Under the pieces are notes generated by a model. That model made no database searches and was not told the DNA's origin. It was given only the letters and a program-made list of their open reading frames with translations. This document shows, piece by piece, positions 18,550 through 30,900 of a DNA stretch of 64,000 bases (its first letter is position 1; each line of letters begins with the position of its first letter). This DNA comes from Enterobacteriaceae bacterium 89 (GTDB lineage Bacteria > Pseudomonadota > Gammaproteobacteria > Enterobacterales > Enterobacteriaceae): contig RQJH01000005.1 of NCBI GenBank assembly GCA_014156375.1, positions 248,001 through 312,000 on the forward strand, in the 5' to 3' direction. The position numbers were made by a program, and so were the translations under genes.

Positions 18550-20022
18550 TCAGTTTTTGAACGGGTTGGTACCTTTGCTGCTGGACGTCGTAGTACGTGC
18601 GGCAGCAGGCTGAGCCGCTGGTGCCGTGTTGCTGTAGCCGTCCGCGTTGGCGTCCTGCTGCGCGTTTTCAGGCGCAACGGTATCTGCGGTGGTGGAAACC
18701 GCTTTACCCAGGGTGCCGTTCAGCGCCAGCAGGTCGTTTTCGTTCAGCGTACCCAGCGCTGACTTGATGTTCAGCTGGTTGATCAGGTAGCTGTAACGCG
18801 CGCTGGAGAGCTGCTGCTTAGCGTTGTACAGAGTGGTGGTCGCATCCAACACATCAACAATGGTACGGGTACCGACCTGGTAACCGGCTTCCATCGCATC
18901 CAACGAGCTTTGTGCAGAGACGACGGCCTGTTTGTAGGCGTTGATGCTGCTGATGGATGCATTGATGTTATTAAAGGAAGAACGCACGGTCTGCACTACG
19001 GTGCGGTGCGCGCTTTCCAGCTGTTCGCTCGCGCCAACAAAGTTGTACTGAGCTTGTTTAACCTGAGAGGTCACGGAGCCGCCGCTGTACAGTGGCAGGC
19101 TAAAGTTCAGGCCAATCTGATTCTGACCGATGTTGCGATCGGTATACTGGCTGCTGGTGGCGTTGCTGCCATCGTATTTGGTGTCGGAAACACCAGTTGA
19201 TGCAGTCAGGCCAACGGTTGGCATGTGGCCAGTTTCAGCGTAGCGAATCTGCTCGCGGGCCAGGTCCTGGCTCAGACGAGCCTGCAACAGGGCCAGGTTG
19301 CGGTTTTCCGCTTCTTTCAGCAGTGAATTCACCGCCTGCGGTTTATCCGTTTTGAAGCTGCCGACATTCAGAGAAGCCAGCTCCGGATAGTAGTTACCGG
19401 TGACCTGACGCAGTTGCTCAACGGCGTTGTCGAGGTTGTTACGTGCGGTCACTTCGTTCGCCAGCACGGTGTCGTACTGTGAACGGGCGTTCTGCACGTC
19501 GGTGATGGCAACCAGACCTACGTTAAAACGCTGAGTGGTTTGATCCAACTGACGGTAAACCGCCTGTTTGTTGGCTTCAGTGAAGGAGAGCGTGTCAATC
19601 GCGCTCAGCACGTTGAAGTAGGCCGTCGCGGTGTTCAGGATCAGCGTTTGCTGATCGGTCTGATAGGTGACGTCCTGAATACCGGCCGTTTTTTCCTGCA
19701 GCGTCAGTGCGCGCCATTTTGACATATCAAAAATGGTCTGAGTTAACGTCAGAGAAGCGCTGGTGGCGTTGGAGTTAATGCCGTTATTGTCTTTGAAACC
19801 GTTGGTGTAGGTATAATCAGCACCTAAACCGAGCTGCGGCAGCAGTGGGCTGCGTGCTTCGTTGATTTTTTCGAATGCAGCATCACGATCGGCCGCGGAC
19901 TTACGCAGGTCCGGGTTGCTTAAACGTGCCTGCTGATAAACCTGCATCAGGTTTTCCGCATGGCTTACTGCGCTGAAACCCGTCAGGCTCAAGCCGATAA
20001 GGATGGGGAGCAATTTCTTCAT
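18550..20022 (-). CDS. tolC: Outer-membrane efflux channel TolC
   Basis: 490 residues (E. coli 493). Trimeric outer-membrane channel used by AcrAB, MacAB, EmrAB and type I secretion. Signal peptide ends VSHA, mature ENLMQVYQQARLSNPDLRKS; the two duplicated OEP repeats follow (SIFDMSKWRAL-like segment FDMSKWRALTLQEKTAG; later YNFVGASEQLESAHRT and GTRTIVDVLDATTTLYNAK). Two ATGs are 6 bases apart: the AAGGA abuts the first and lies 6 bases from the second, so I use the second (MKKLLPIL). The C-terminal tail ending KGTNPFKN is variable. It diverges from nudF. Confidence 0.98.
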   Translation of the reverse strand: MKKLLPILIGLSLTGFSAVSHAENLMQVYQQARLSNPDLRKSAADRDAAFEKINEARSPLLPQLGLGADYTYTNGFKDNNGINSNATSASLTLTQTIFDMSKWRALTLQEKTAGIQDVTYQTDQQTLILNTATAYFNVLSAIDTLSFTEANKQAVYRQLDQTTQRFNVGLVAITDVQNARSQYDTVLANEVTARNNLDNAVEQLRQVTGNYYPELASLNVGSFKTDKPQAVNSLLKEAENRNLALLQARLSQDLAREQIRYAETGHMPTVGLTASTGVSDTKYDGSNATSSQYTDRNIGQNQIGLNFSLPLYSGGSVTSQVKQAQYNFVGASEQLESAHRTVVQTVRSSFNNINASISSINAYKQAVVSAQSSLDAMEAGYQVGTRTIVDVLDATTTLYNAKQQLSSARYSYLINQLNIKSALGTLNENDLLALNGTLGKAVSTTADTVAPENAQQDANADGYSNTAPAAQPAAARTTTSSSKGTNPFKN

Positions 20023-20223
20023 TTGCATTCCTTGTTGTGAAGCATTTAGCGCTGATCTAATTCAAAAAGATTTGTCGATTGTACCAGAGTCTAGCCGCTT
20101 AAAAAGTTGGCGTATCGTGCCATCTGGCGTTAATTTGCACCAATCTACCACAGCATCATCAAAACAGTAGCCATACGGGCTGGAAATCCATAATTACATC
20201 ACTATCTCACCAGGAAATGGACG

Positions 20224-20856
20224 ATGAGTAAAAAAACACAGTCAGTCGTAACGTACGGCAAAAATGATGTAGAAATTATTGCACGAGATACGCTTTATCG
20301 CGGTTTTTTTTCAATCGATGAACTGCGTTTCCGCCACCGCCTGTTTAATGGTGAAATGAGCGGTGTTGTGCGCCGTGAAATTTTTGAGCGCGGGCACGCC
20401 GCAGTCTTGCTACCCTTTGACCCAGTGCGTGATGAAGTTGTGCTGATCGAACAGATTCGCATCCCCGCCTGGGAGACCAGCGACACCCCGTGGCTGCTGG
20501 AAATGGTCGCGGGTATGATTGAAGAAGGGGAAACGCCGGAAGAGGTGGCTCGCCGTGAAGCGCAAGAGGAAGCCGGGCTGAACGTGGGGCGAGTGCAAAA
20601 AGTGCTGAGCTACCTGGCAAGCCCGGGCGGTGCGACCGAGCGCTCGACCGTCTTCGTCGGCGAAGTGGACGCCACGACCGCAAAGGGCATTCACGGTCTG
20701 GCAGATGAAAACGAAGACATTCGGGTTCATGTGGTAAGCAGGGAACAGGCATACCTTTGGGTAGAAGAGGGGAAAATCGATAACGCAGCCTCTGTCATCG
20801 CCCTGCAATGGCTGCAATTGCATTATCAGGCATTACGAAACGAGTGGACAAAATGA
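20224..20856 (+). CDS. nudF: ADP-ribose pyrophosphatase (Nudix)
   Basis: Hydrolyses ADP-ribose to AMP and ribose 5-phosphate. 210 residues against 209 in E. coli. The Nudix box is intact: [20 protein letters not shown] followed by AGL. It is the first gene of nudF-yqiB-cpdA-yqiA-parE; its stop overlaps the yqiB start by four bases (ATGA). The N-terminal 15 residues differ from E. coli. Confidence 0.96.
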   Translation: MSKKTQSVVTYGKNDVEIIARDTLYRGFFSIDELRFRHRLFNGEMSGVVRREIFERGHAAVLLPFDPVRDEVVLIEQIRIPAWETSDTPWLLEMVAGMIEEGETPEEVARREAQEEAGLNVGRVQKVLSYLASPGGATERSTVFVGEVDATTAKGIHGLADENEDIRVHVVSREQAYLWVEEGKIDNAASVIALQWLQLHYQALRNEWTK

Positions 20857-21275
20857 AGCGCTATACACCTGACTTCCCTGAAATGATGAGACTGTGCGAA
20901 ACCAATTTCGCCCAGTTACGACGCCTGCTGCCTCACACTGACGCACCCGGCGAAACAGTGAGCTATCAGGTGGGCAGTGCGCAATACCGGTTAACGATCA
21001 GTGAGTCGACCCGCTACACTACACTGGTGGAGATTGAGCAGACGGCGCCTGCCGTCAGCTACTGGAGCCTGCCGTCAATGTCGGTCAGGCTCTATCATGA
21101 TGCGATGGTCGCTGAAGTGTGTTCGAGTCAGCAGATCTTTCGCTTCAAGGCACGTTATGATTATCCTAATAAAAAGTTGCATCAACGCGACGAAAAGCAT
21201 CAAATTAACCAGTTTTTAGCCGACTGGCTGAGGTACTGTTTAGCACATGGAGCGATGGCGATTCCGGTTTGTTAG
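20853..21275 (+). CDS. yqiB: DUF1249 family protein YqiB
   Basis: 140 residues, equal to E. coli YqiB, starting [20 protein letters not shown]. Contains a central [20 protein letters not shown] segment and a conserved [20 protein letters not shown] end. Biochemical role unknown. Start chosen by the overlap with the nudF stop and by the family N-terminus, rather than the in-frame codon 45 bases upstream. Confidence 0.93.
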   Translation: MKRYTPDFPEMMRLCETNFAQLRRLLPHTDAPGETVSYQVGSAQYRLTISESTRYTTLVEIEQTAPAVSYWSLPSMSVRLYHDAMVAEVCSSQQIFRFKARYDYPNKKLHQRDEKHQINQFLADWLRYCLAHGAMAIPVC

Positions 21276-21299
21276 CGTCGTGAAACCTAAGGACACCAT

Positions 21300-22127
21300 T
21301 TGGAAAGCCTGTTAAACCTCTCTCTGGCTGGTGGGGCCAGGGTCAGGATCTTACAAATTACTGATACTCACCTGTTTGCTGAAAAACATGAAACGCTGCT
21401 GGGTGTGAACACCTGGGAAAGCTACCAGGCCGTACTTGCGGCTATTCGTGCCTCACAGCGTGAGTGCGATCTCATTGTTGCCACAGGGGATTTAGCACAG
21501 GATCACTCATCCGCGGCTTATCAGCATTTTGCTGAAGGCATCGCGGGCTTTGCCGCGCCCTGCGTCTGGTTACCGGGAAACCACGACTTCCAGCCAGCCA
21601 TGTACAGCGCGCTTCAGGACGCGGGCATCTCTCCGGCTAAACGCGTTTATGCCGGGGATAACTGGCAAATTCTGATGCTCGACAGCCAGGTCTTTGGCGT
21701 CCCCCACGGTGAACTCAGTGAATTCCAGCTCGACTGGCTGGAACAGCGCCTGGCGGAGTCAACAGAGCGCTACACGCTACTGCTGTTACATCATCATCCT
21801 CTGCCTGCCGGATGTAGCTGGCTCGATCAGCACAGCCTGCGTAACGCCGGAGCGCTGGACAGCGTGCTGATGCGCTATCCACGGGTGAAATATTTGCTGT
21901 GCGGCCACATCCATCAGGAGATGGACGTTGACTGGAACGGTCGTCGGATGATGGCTACGCCTTCCACCTGCGTGCAGTTCAAACCCCACTGCGCCAACTT
22001 TACGCTCGATACCATCGCCCCTGGCTGGCGTTGGCTTGAACTCAACGCTGACGGAACCCTGACCACCGAAGTGTGCCGCCTGGAAAGCGCGCAGTTCCGC
22101 CCAGATACCGCTTCAGAAGGATACTGA
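21300..22127 (+). CDS. cpdA: 3',5'-cyclic-AMP phosphodiesterase CpdA (TTG start)
   Basis: Class III metallophosphodiesterase that degrades cAMP and so tempers CRP control. 275 residues, equal to E. coli. Metal-binding motifs are [31 protein letters not shown] and CGHIHQE. The start is TTG at 21300, giving [11 protein letters not shown]; no ATG gives this conserved N-terminus. Its TGA shares one base with the yqiA ATG. Confidence 0.96.
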   Translation: MESLLNLSLAGGARVRILQITDTHLFAEKHETLLGVNTWESYQAVLAAIRASQRECDLIVATGDLAQDHSSAAYQHFAEGIAGFAAPCVWLPGNHDFQPAMYSALQDAGISPAKRVYAGDNWQILMLDSQVFGVPHGELSEFQLDWLEQRLAESTERYTLLLLHHHPLPAGCSWLDQHSLRNAGALDSVLMRYPRVKYLLCGHIHQEMDVDWNGRRMMATPSTCVQFKPHCANFTLDTIAPGWRWLELNADGTLTTEVCRLESAQFRPDTASEGY

Positions 22128-22702
22128 TGTCTACGCTTCTTTATCTCCACGGCTTTAACAGCTCGCCGCGTTCCGCCAAGGCTACGCAGATGAAAGCATG
22201 GCTTGCCGAAAATCATCCTGACATAGAGATGATTGTGCCTCAGTTGCCAGCTTTTCCTGCGGAAGCCGCTGAAATGCTGGAGAAACTGGTGATGCAGCAC
22301 GGTGGTGCGCCGCTGGGGATTGTCGGCTCGTCGCTCGGCGGCTTTTACGCCACCTGGCTGTCGCAATGTTTCACGCTGCCTGCGGTGGTGGTGAACCCGG
22401 CGGTACGCCCGTTTGAGCTCCTCACCGGCTACCTCGGTCTCAATGAGAATCCCTACACCGGGCAGCAATATGTGCTAGAGTCACGCCATATTTACGATCT
22501 GAAAGTGATGCAAATCGACCCGCTCGAAGCGCCGGATTTACTCTGGCTACTGCAGCAGACGGGCGATGAAGTGCTTGATTACCGCCAGGCTGTGGACTAT
22601 TTCGCCTCCTGCCGTCAAACGGTCGAGGAGGGCGGTAATCACGCATTTACCGGCTTTGAAGATCATTTCACACAGATTATCGATTTTCTCGGGCTGCGTT
22701 AA
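22127..22702 (+). CDS. yqiA: Alpha/beta-hydrolase esterase YqiA
   Basis: 191 residues (E. coli 193). UPF0227-type serine esterase: nucleophile elbow [10 protein letters not shown]-terminal [10 protein letters not shown] with the oxyanion loop, and a C-terminal histidine region [12 protein letters not shown]. coli YqiA hydrolyses short acyl esters. It overlaps the cpdA stop by one base, and parE follows after 27 bases, so all are likely cotranscribed. Confidence 0.94.
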   Translation: MSTLLYLHGFNSSPRSAKATQMKAWLAENHPDIEMIVPQLPAFPAEAAEMLEKLVMQHGGAPLGIVGSSLGGFYATWLSQCFTLPAVVVNPAVRPFELLTGYLGLNENPYTGQQYVLESRHIYDLKVMQIDPLEAPDLLWLLQQTGDEVLDYRQAVDYFASCRQTVEEGGNHAFTGFEDHFTQIIDFLGLR

Positions 22703-24625
<1,923 letters not shown>

Positions 24626-24652
24626 TCGGTTTTTTCATCATATTCATACACT

Positions 24653-24683
24653 AAGGGGATCATCGCGATCCCCTTTTTCTTTT
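24653..24683 (+). terminator. Intrinsic terminator after parE
   Basis: AAGGGGATC (24653-24661) pairs with GATCCCCTT (24667-24675), followed by TTTCTTTTC. Confidence 0.9.
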
Positions 24684-24913
24684 CTGCTCTGTACGCCCGC
24701 ATTTTTTACTTCCAAACCGTGATGTCATTTTATTTTAATTTCTCAATATAAATATTGAAACGCCTTTTCGTTTTTATGTTTTATCTCACAGTTAGCCAGG
24801 ATTTTTTCCGTCATATTCTCCGCTGCAAGAGATGCCGTGATGCACGTTACGGCAGCTATTAAGACTTCAAAAATATAACCCCATGAATATAACACCTATA
24901 ACTGGAGTGGTTT

Positions 24914-25891
24914 ATGTTGAGGAAAAAACTGGTATTAAGTCTGGTCTCGCTGTCTTTATTAATGGGTTCCGCCACGGCGATGGCGAAAACCGTGTTTATT
25001 GCCTCTGATGTTCACCCTGCCGATTACCCTACAACGGCTGCGGTTATTCATATGGGTGAAAAACTCAGTCAGCAAACCGACGGACGACTGTCGATTAAAA
25101 TGTTCCCGAGCGGACAAATGGGTGATGAAAGTACCACGCTCGAAAAAACTCGCGCCGGAGCGATAGATATTCTGCGTGTTTCCATGGCACCGGTCGGCGG
25201 TATTTTGCCGGAGGTCAGCGTACTCAATATGCCGTTTGTTTTCCGCGATACCGAACATCAGCATCACGTGCTGGATGGCAAAATTGGTGAAGAGCTGGGG
25301 CAGAAAATCAGCGACAGCAACCTCGGTCTGGTGTTCCTGGGCTGGATGGATGCGGGCTCGCGCAGCCTGATCACCAAAAAGCCGGTCACCTCGATTGCCG
25401 AGCTTTCCGGCGTGAAAATCCGTTTGCAGAACAACCCCATCGGCCTGGATTCCTTTAAAGCGATGGGAGCGAATCCGGTGGTGCTGCCTGTCGGTGATGT
25501 CTTTGCCAGCCTGCAAACCGGGGTGATTGATGCGGCGGAAAATAACGAGCCGACCTTCGATACCGAAAACTACGCGGTAGCCGGCACCAAATATTTCGAT
25601 CAGACCGAACACTTTATGATCCCGGAAGTCTTCGCGTTCTCGAAAAAGAAATGGAACAAGCTGTCTGCCGACGATCAGGCGTTAATTCTTAAACTTTCAA
25701 AAGAAGCGCAGGCGGAAGAGCGCGTGCTGTGGGCGCAATACGTTGATAAATCCATTGCCAAACTGCAATCGCAGGGCGTGAAGTTTATTAAAGTGGATAA
25801 AAAACCGTTTATCGATGCCACCGCTCCGGTTCGTGAAAAATACGGTCAGCAGTTCGGTCCGTTAATGAAAGCCATCCAGGATACCCAATAA
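24914..25891 (+). CDS. TRAP transporter solute-binding protein (DctP family)
   Basis: Periplasmic receptor of a TRAP uptake system. 325 residues; signal peptide about 1-24 (ending AMA). DctP-family landmarks: GQMGDESTTLEKTRAGAIDI, FVFRDTEHQHHVLDG, and the carboxylate-binding region VKIRLQNNPIGLDSFKAMGA with the conserved arginine, then VGDVFASLQTGVIDAAENN. The arginine predicts an organic or sugar acid as ligand, but the ligand cannot be read from the sequence. It is the first of three genes (P-Q-M); a strong hairpin separates it from the Q gene. No catabolic gene or regulator adjoins it. Confidence 0.93.
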   Translation: MLRKKLVLSLVSLSLLMGSATAMAKTVFIASDVHPADYPTTAAVIHMGEKLSQQTDGRLSIKMFPSGQMGDESTTLEKTRAGAIDILRVSMAPVGGILPEVSVLNMPFVFRDTEHQHHVLDGKIGEELGQKISDSNLGLVFLGWMDAGSRSLITKKPVTSIAELSGVKIRLQNNPIGLDSFKAMGANPVVLPVGDVFASLQTGVIDAAENNEPTFDTENYAVAGTKYFDQTEHFMIPEVFAFSKKKWNKLSADDQALILKLSKEAQAEERVLWAQYVDKSIAKLQSQGVKFIKVDKKPFIDATAPVREKYGQQFGPLMKAIQDTQ

Positions 25892-25900
25892 TGATTCCCG

Positions 25901-25931
25901 TAGCGGGTTCTGGCTCAGAGCCCGCTATTTT
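25901..25931 (+). terminator. Intercistronic hairpin with T tract between TRAP genes P and Q
   Basis: TAGCGGGTTCTG (25901-25912) pairs with CAGAGCCCGCTA (25916-25927), a 12-bp stem with one wobble, followed by TTTT. It probably works as a partial terminator or 3'-end stabiliser that raises the binding protein above the membrane subunits. Confidence 0.7.
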
Positions 25932-25943
25932 CAGGAGTGAACC

Positions 25944-26492
25944 ATGAAAAACGTCTATATCCTGGCGATGGATGGGGTGTACCGGATTTGTATCTGGCTG
26001 TCAGGTGCAAGCCTGCTATTTATGACGCTGATCTATTTGATTGGTATTTATGCCCGTTTCCGCCCTGATTTTCCCGGCTGGCTGAGTTTCTTACCCTACG
26101 GCTCGACGAGCTGGCCCGAGCCGCTGTCGCAGATCTGCATGATCACTTTCTCTTTTGTCGGTGCGGCAGCGGCCTATCGTGCCGGCAGCCATATCGCCAT
26201 CACCATGCTGGTGGATAACGTGCGCCCGGCGGCGAAGAAAGCTATCCAGCTGTTTGTCGATCTGGCGATGCTGGCCACCTGCCTGTTCATCATTCACTGG
26301 GGGATCCTCGGCTGTATGGACGCCTGGGATGACGTGGTGCCTTCTCTGCCGCTGCTGACCTCAGGGATCACGCATTTACCCGTTCCGCTGGGGGCCTTCT
26401 TCACGCTGCTGTTTGTGATTGAGAAGCTCTTTTTCGGTTCTCAGTCGCACCGCGAGCTGGTGCAGTTTGGCTCCGCGAAAGCCGGTCACTAA
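25944..26492 (+). CDS. TRAP transporter small permease (DctQ family)
   Basis: 182 residues with four predicted membrane helices: about 20-42 (ICIWLSGASLLFMTLIYLIG), 66-90, 105-127 (LFVDLAMLATCLFIIHWGIL) and 148-168. DctQ proteins pair with the large M subunit as the membrane half of a Na+-driven TRAP transporter. Start follows CAGGAG. The M gene begins 12 bases after its stop. Confidence 0.92.
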   Translation: MKNVYILAMDGVYRICIWLSGASLLFMTLIYLIGIYARFRPDFPGWLSFLPYGSTSWPEPLSQICMITFSFVGAAAAYRAGSHIAITMLVDNVRPAAKKAIQLFVDLAMLATCLFIIHWGILGCMDAWDDVVPSLPLLTSGITHLPVPLGAFFTLLFVIEKLFFGSQSHRELVQFGSAKAGH

Positions 26493-26504
26493 GAGGAAGA
26501 TTCG

Positions 26505-27794
26505 ATGGATATGACGCTGATTGTTTTCGTCGTGACCTTTGTGGTGCTGATGGCCGTGGGCATGCCGGTAGCCTACGCGGTAGGGCTGACGGCGGTGATT
26601 GTCACCGCGTTTGCGGATTTTTCGCTCGATGGCCTGATTATCACGATTTTTCACAGCACGGATAACGTCAACCTGCTGACCATTCCGTTCTTCGTATTTG
26701 CCGGGGCGATCATGGCCGAAGGGGGCATGGCGCGACGGCTGGTGGATTTCGCCGGGCTGTTTGTTGGCTGGATTCGCGGCGGGCTGGCGCTGGTCAATAT
26801 TCTGGCCTCGACGCTGTTTGGGGCGATCTCCGGCTCTTCGGTGGCCGATACGGCCTCGATTGGATCCGTGCTGATCCCTGAAATGGAGCGTAAAGGTTAC
26901 CCGCGCACATTCGGCGCGGTGCTGACGGCCAGCTCTTCCGTGCAGGCCATTCTGGTGCCTCCGAGCCATAACTCCGTGCTGTTTGCAATTGTGGCCAACA
27001 CGGCGGCGGTGACCATTCCGGCCATGTTCCTGGCGGGGATCATTCCGACTCTGGTGCTGTGCGGTACGCTGATTGTGCTGTGCCTGATCGCAGCGCGGAA
27101 AAACAACTACCCCAAAGAAGAGCAGGTTGAGTTTCGTCGCAAGCTGAAAATCGCCACCGATGCCATCTGGGGGCTTATCACCATCGTGATTATCTCTGGC
27201 GGGATCCTGTCTGGTTTCTTCACGCCGACGGAGTCCGGGGCCATTGCCTGCGTCTGGGCAATGTTCGTGACCTTTTTCGTCTACCGTGAATACAAGCTGC
27301 GTGATTTTCCAAAGCTGATTCACCGGACGATCAAAACGGTCACCATGGTGATGGTGCTGATTGCCTTCGCGGCGGCGTTTGGTTCGGTGATGATGCTGGT
27401 TGGGATCCCACAGGAGATCACCTCGGCGCTGCTGTCGCTGTCGGATAACAAGTATGTGATCCTGCTGATCATTAACGGCATGCTGTTGGCGCTGGGGCTG
27501 CTGATGGACATGGCGCCGCTGATCCTGATCCTGACGCCGATTCTGCTGCCGGTGGTCACCAAAGTGGGGATCGATCCGGTGCACTTTGGCATCATCATGA
27601 TGACCAATCTGGGGATAGGTCTTATCACCCCGCCGGTGGGATCGGTGCTGTTTGTCGCCAGCGCGGTCAGTGGTCTGAAGGTGGAGCAGGTAGTGAAATC
27701 GATGATGCCATTCTATCTGGCGCTGTTCCTGGTGCTGCTGGCGGTGACATATTTCCCGATGCTGTCACTCTGGCTTCCGACCACATTCCGATAG
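26505..27794 (+). CDS. TRAP transporter large permease (DctM family)
   Basis: 429 residues and about 12 hydrophobic segments of the DctM/ion-transporter superfamily. Landmarks: MPVAYAVGLTAVIV, the hairpin region FGAISGSSVADTASIGSVLI, PPSHNSVLFAI and the second repeat MTNLGIGLITPPVGSVLF. It forms the translocation channel with DctQ. The operon ends here and is followed by a REP pair rather than an obvious intrinsic terminator. Confidence 0.94.
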   Translation: MDMTLIVFVVTFVVLMAVGMPVAYAVGLTAVIVTAFADFSLDGLIITIFHSTDNVNLLTIPFFVFAGAIMAEGGMARRLVDFAGLFVGWIRGGLALVNILASTLFGAISGSSVADTASIGSVLIPEMERKGYPRTFGAVLTASSSVQAILVPPSHNSVLFAIVANTAAVTIPAMFLAGIIPTLVLCGTLIVLCLIAARKNNYPKEEQVEFRRKLKIATDAIWGLITIVIISGGILSGFFTPTESGAIACVWAMFVTFFVYREYKLRDFPKLIHRTIKTVTMVMVLIAFAAAFGSVMMLVGIPQEITSALLSLSDNKYVILLIINGMLLALGLLMDMAPLILILTPILLPVVTKVGIDPVHFGIIMMTNLGIGLITPPVGSVLFVASAVSGLKVEQVVKSMMPFYLALFLVLLAVTYFPMLSLWLPTTFR

Positions 27795-27810
27795 TTTAGA
27801 GGGTGTTAAA

Positions 27811-27899
27811 TTGCCCGGTGGCGCAGGCTTACCGGGCCTACAAATTCACGATAATTCATTGATTTTGTAGACCTGATAAGCGAAGCGCCATCAGGCAAT
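27811..27899. repeat. BIME: paired REP elements (copy 2)
   Basis: TTGCCCGGTGGCGCAGGCTT...GGGCCTAC and its partner GTAGACCTGATAAGCGAAGC...CATCAGGCAA face each other between the convergent TRAP operon and the autotransporter gene. The right unit has several substitutions against copies 3 and 4. Confidence 0.9.
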
Positions 27900-27906
27900 C
27901 TTACCG

Positions 27907-30900
27907 TCAGAAGTTATAACGCACGCCCAACTGCCCGGCTTTATGGCTGTAGTTATTCTCCCCGACCTGGCCCGAAATCTGGCCGTAGACGTGGAAGTCT
28001 TTACGCACTTCCGCCTGCAGCCCCAGCTTGGCTTCAAAGCGATTTTTCGGCATATCGCTGGAGAAGGTTGCGCCGTTGAAATCCATGCTGTTGCTGGCGT
28101 CGGACCACAGCCAGTTGACGGTCAGGAACGGCTGGAATTTTGCCTTGTCATTCGGAACCGTCGGCTGCAGGTAAGTCCGCACGCCGAGTCGTGTTGCCAC
28201 GCCGTTGGCATCGTCATTACCGACCTTCAGTCCATTCTTATCCGTAAAGCTGTCGGTGCTGTAATGTGCATAGCTGACCTGCGCCTGCGGCTCCATCATC
28301 CAGCGCCACTGTTCAAAAGGCTTCAGCGTGCTGGCGTGGCCGGATTCGAGTGACACGACCCAGGAGCGGCTGTCGTAATCCTTCGCGCTGTCGGCGGTGT
28401 TATTAAACCAGTTGTACATCCCCCACAGGTCGCCGTACCAGCCTTCCTGCTGTTCGGCTTTATTGTACCAGGTCAGATAAGCCCCCACGCCGTAACCGTC
28501 CACTTTGCTGCGGGAAGATGAGCCGGTGGCTTTACTGCGGCTGGTGGCATCGGCTTTGCCCCATGCGCCCATCAGGCCGAGATGGTAGCGATCGCCGTTG
28601 TCGCTATCCCAGCGAGTCACATCACCACCGAGATGCAGAACGCGGCTGTTGATATCCTGGCTGAGCGCCCGGCCTGCGGCATCACCTTTGGTGTTGCTGG
28701 CTACCCCGCGCAGCCATAAACCCGGAACCGTGCGTTCGTCGCCTTTATAGCGCTGGGTATACTGCGGCTCGCCAAGTCGGTCGTGCAGCGAGTGCATAAA
28801 CAGCCCCGTCGCCATGGCCTGGTTCGCCAGATAGCCCCCGATGTCCGGGTTGATTTGCTGGCTGTTGGTGCGCAGATAAAAACTCTGATTGGCCGGATTG
28901 CTGAGCGAGCCTTGTTCCAGCGTATATTCATACGCCCCGGCTTTCAGTGGGCTATCGGCAAGGGTAAAGGCATCTTTACTGGCTTCACCCAGCACGTTGA
29001 CCACCTGAATACCGTCCTGTTCGGTGAGCGCGCCGTTGCCGCCGACTCTGTTGATGACGATAGTTGTGGCCTCGCTGCCTTTGCTGGCGTTATCCACCAC
29101 CAGAACGTCGCTTTGCGTAGCGCTGCCGCCTTCGTTCATCACCGTATCAAGGATCAGCCATCCGCCTTCGGAGGAAAAGTTGCCACCGCCGGAGGTGACA
29201 GTCCCGCCGTCATGTACGGAGTGGCCCGCCAGACTGGCGTTGCCGGTAATAGCCAGGATATCTCCTGCCAGCTGATTGACCGCCAGGTTCAGCGTACCCG
29301 CGTTGCTGAACTGGTTCACGTTCAGCATTTGGCCCTGATTAATGCCCGCATTGACGATACTTTTGCTGCCCTGAGTAGTGAACTCACCCGTGGTATCAAC
29401 CTGGCTTTCACCCTGCACGTCGGCAAGCTGAATTAAGGCGCCTTGCAGGTTGCTAACGCTGTTTTCTCCGTCACCAAACTGCATCATGGCGACCTGTTTG
29501 GTATCGCGCTGCTGGTCACCGTCGCTGTCGGTAAAGCTGCGCAGATTGAGGGTATTGTGGTTGGCGACGCTGATGTTGCCGCCGTCCGCACGAAGGTAGC
29601 CGGTCATATCGCCAAAGTTGTTGAGGGTGATTTGGCTACCGGTGGCGTTTTCTGCGACAAACAGCAGATCGCTCATGGCATTCACGCTGCCCAGGTTATC
29701 CAGCGTAAAGCCAGGCGCAGTGGCATCGCGGCTGGTGACGCCTGGCCCGGAATATTTGATCGCATAGCCGTCAGCGCTGCCGCCGGTAACGGAAGCGCCC
29801 TGGTTAATAGCGATTTGTCCGTTTCCGCCGCCGGAAACCAGCAGCCCGCCGAGGCCTTTTGCTGCATCAACGTGAGTATTGCTATCAAGCACAATTATTT
29901 GAGTACCGTTACTCCCGACGGCAATCCCTACACCTGCGCCGCTGACGCTGATCTTACCGCTATTGCGGACGACGGCTGCGCCATCACGGCTTTGGGCAGT
30001 AATTCCGCTGCCGTCAGCGATGACGATAGAGCCTGTATTCAGGACCTCCGTGTTCTGAGTGGCAAAAGCAGAAATACCCGTGGAGTTGCTCCCTGCAGCG
30101 ATAATTTCCCCGTCATTCTGAATCGCAACGGTTCCGAGTTCAGCCGCGTTGTTGCTTTTGATGCCCGTTGAGTTTCCGGCGGTCTCGCTGAGCGTGATGG
30201 TTCCACTGTTCAGGATCTGAATTTCTGCCGTACCCGGGGCGGGGCCATCGCGCTGAGAACTCATTGCCATCATGCCCGTGGAGTTAGTGCCGTTGATTTC
30301 AATCGTGCCGTTATTGGCGAGAGAGACTAAGCCGGAATCAATATGACTTTCCGCTCTCATTCCTTCGGAGGTATCGCCAGAGGTGGTAATTGTCCCATCG
30401 TTCAGCGCCCGCATAATGACGTTTTCAGCGCTGTACTGAGAGTCGGTATGTGTCTGCATATACATACCGCTGGAAGTGGAATATTGAATAATGCCATCCC
30501 AGCCTTGGGTGAGGGTAATCTCCCCAGCATTATAGAGATCAATGCCGCTGGAGCCTGCGCCGTAGGCTTTTATCCCCATCGCATTGATGCCTGTCATTTC
30601 TATAATGCCGTCTGCTTCATTTCTTATAGTTATTTTTCCCCTACTGCCTTCGAAGTCGTGAGAAACTATTCCGCGACCGCTTTCACTGTTATTTACTATC
30701 GTGCCTTCATGAACAACCAGACTGTCATCTCTGGCCTTGGTTTTTATTCCAGCTACGCCATATCCATTGGTGGTTATTGTGGTTCCTTTCTCAGCAAGCA
30801 CCACAGCTGAACCTTTTTCAGAATAGACCTGCGCGGCTGAATTTGCCTCCAAGGGAGAACCAGAGGTATCGATGGATAAGTTTATATTGGAACCTGCGTC

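Noticed and set aside
20130-20160. A mar/sox/rob-type box before tolC
   Set aside because: GCAC occurs at a suitable distance, but the second half-site is out of phase by one base and the overall match is poor.
24775-24790. A CRP site before the TRAP operon
   Set aside because: TCACA is perfect, but the left half (TATGT) matches TGTGA at only 3 of 5 positions.
26376-27584. A 402-codon open frame antisense to the TRAP large permease
   Set aside because: Extreme H, R, Q and N content and no plausible start signal; a shadow of the hydrophobic dctM codons.
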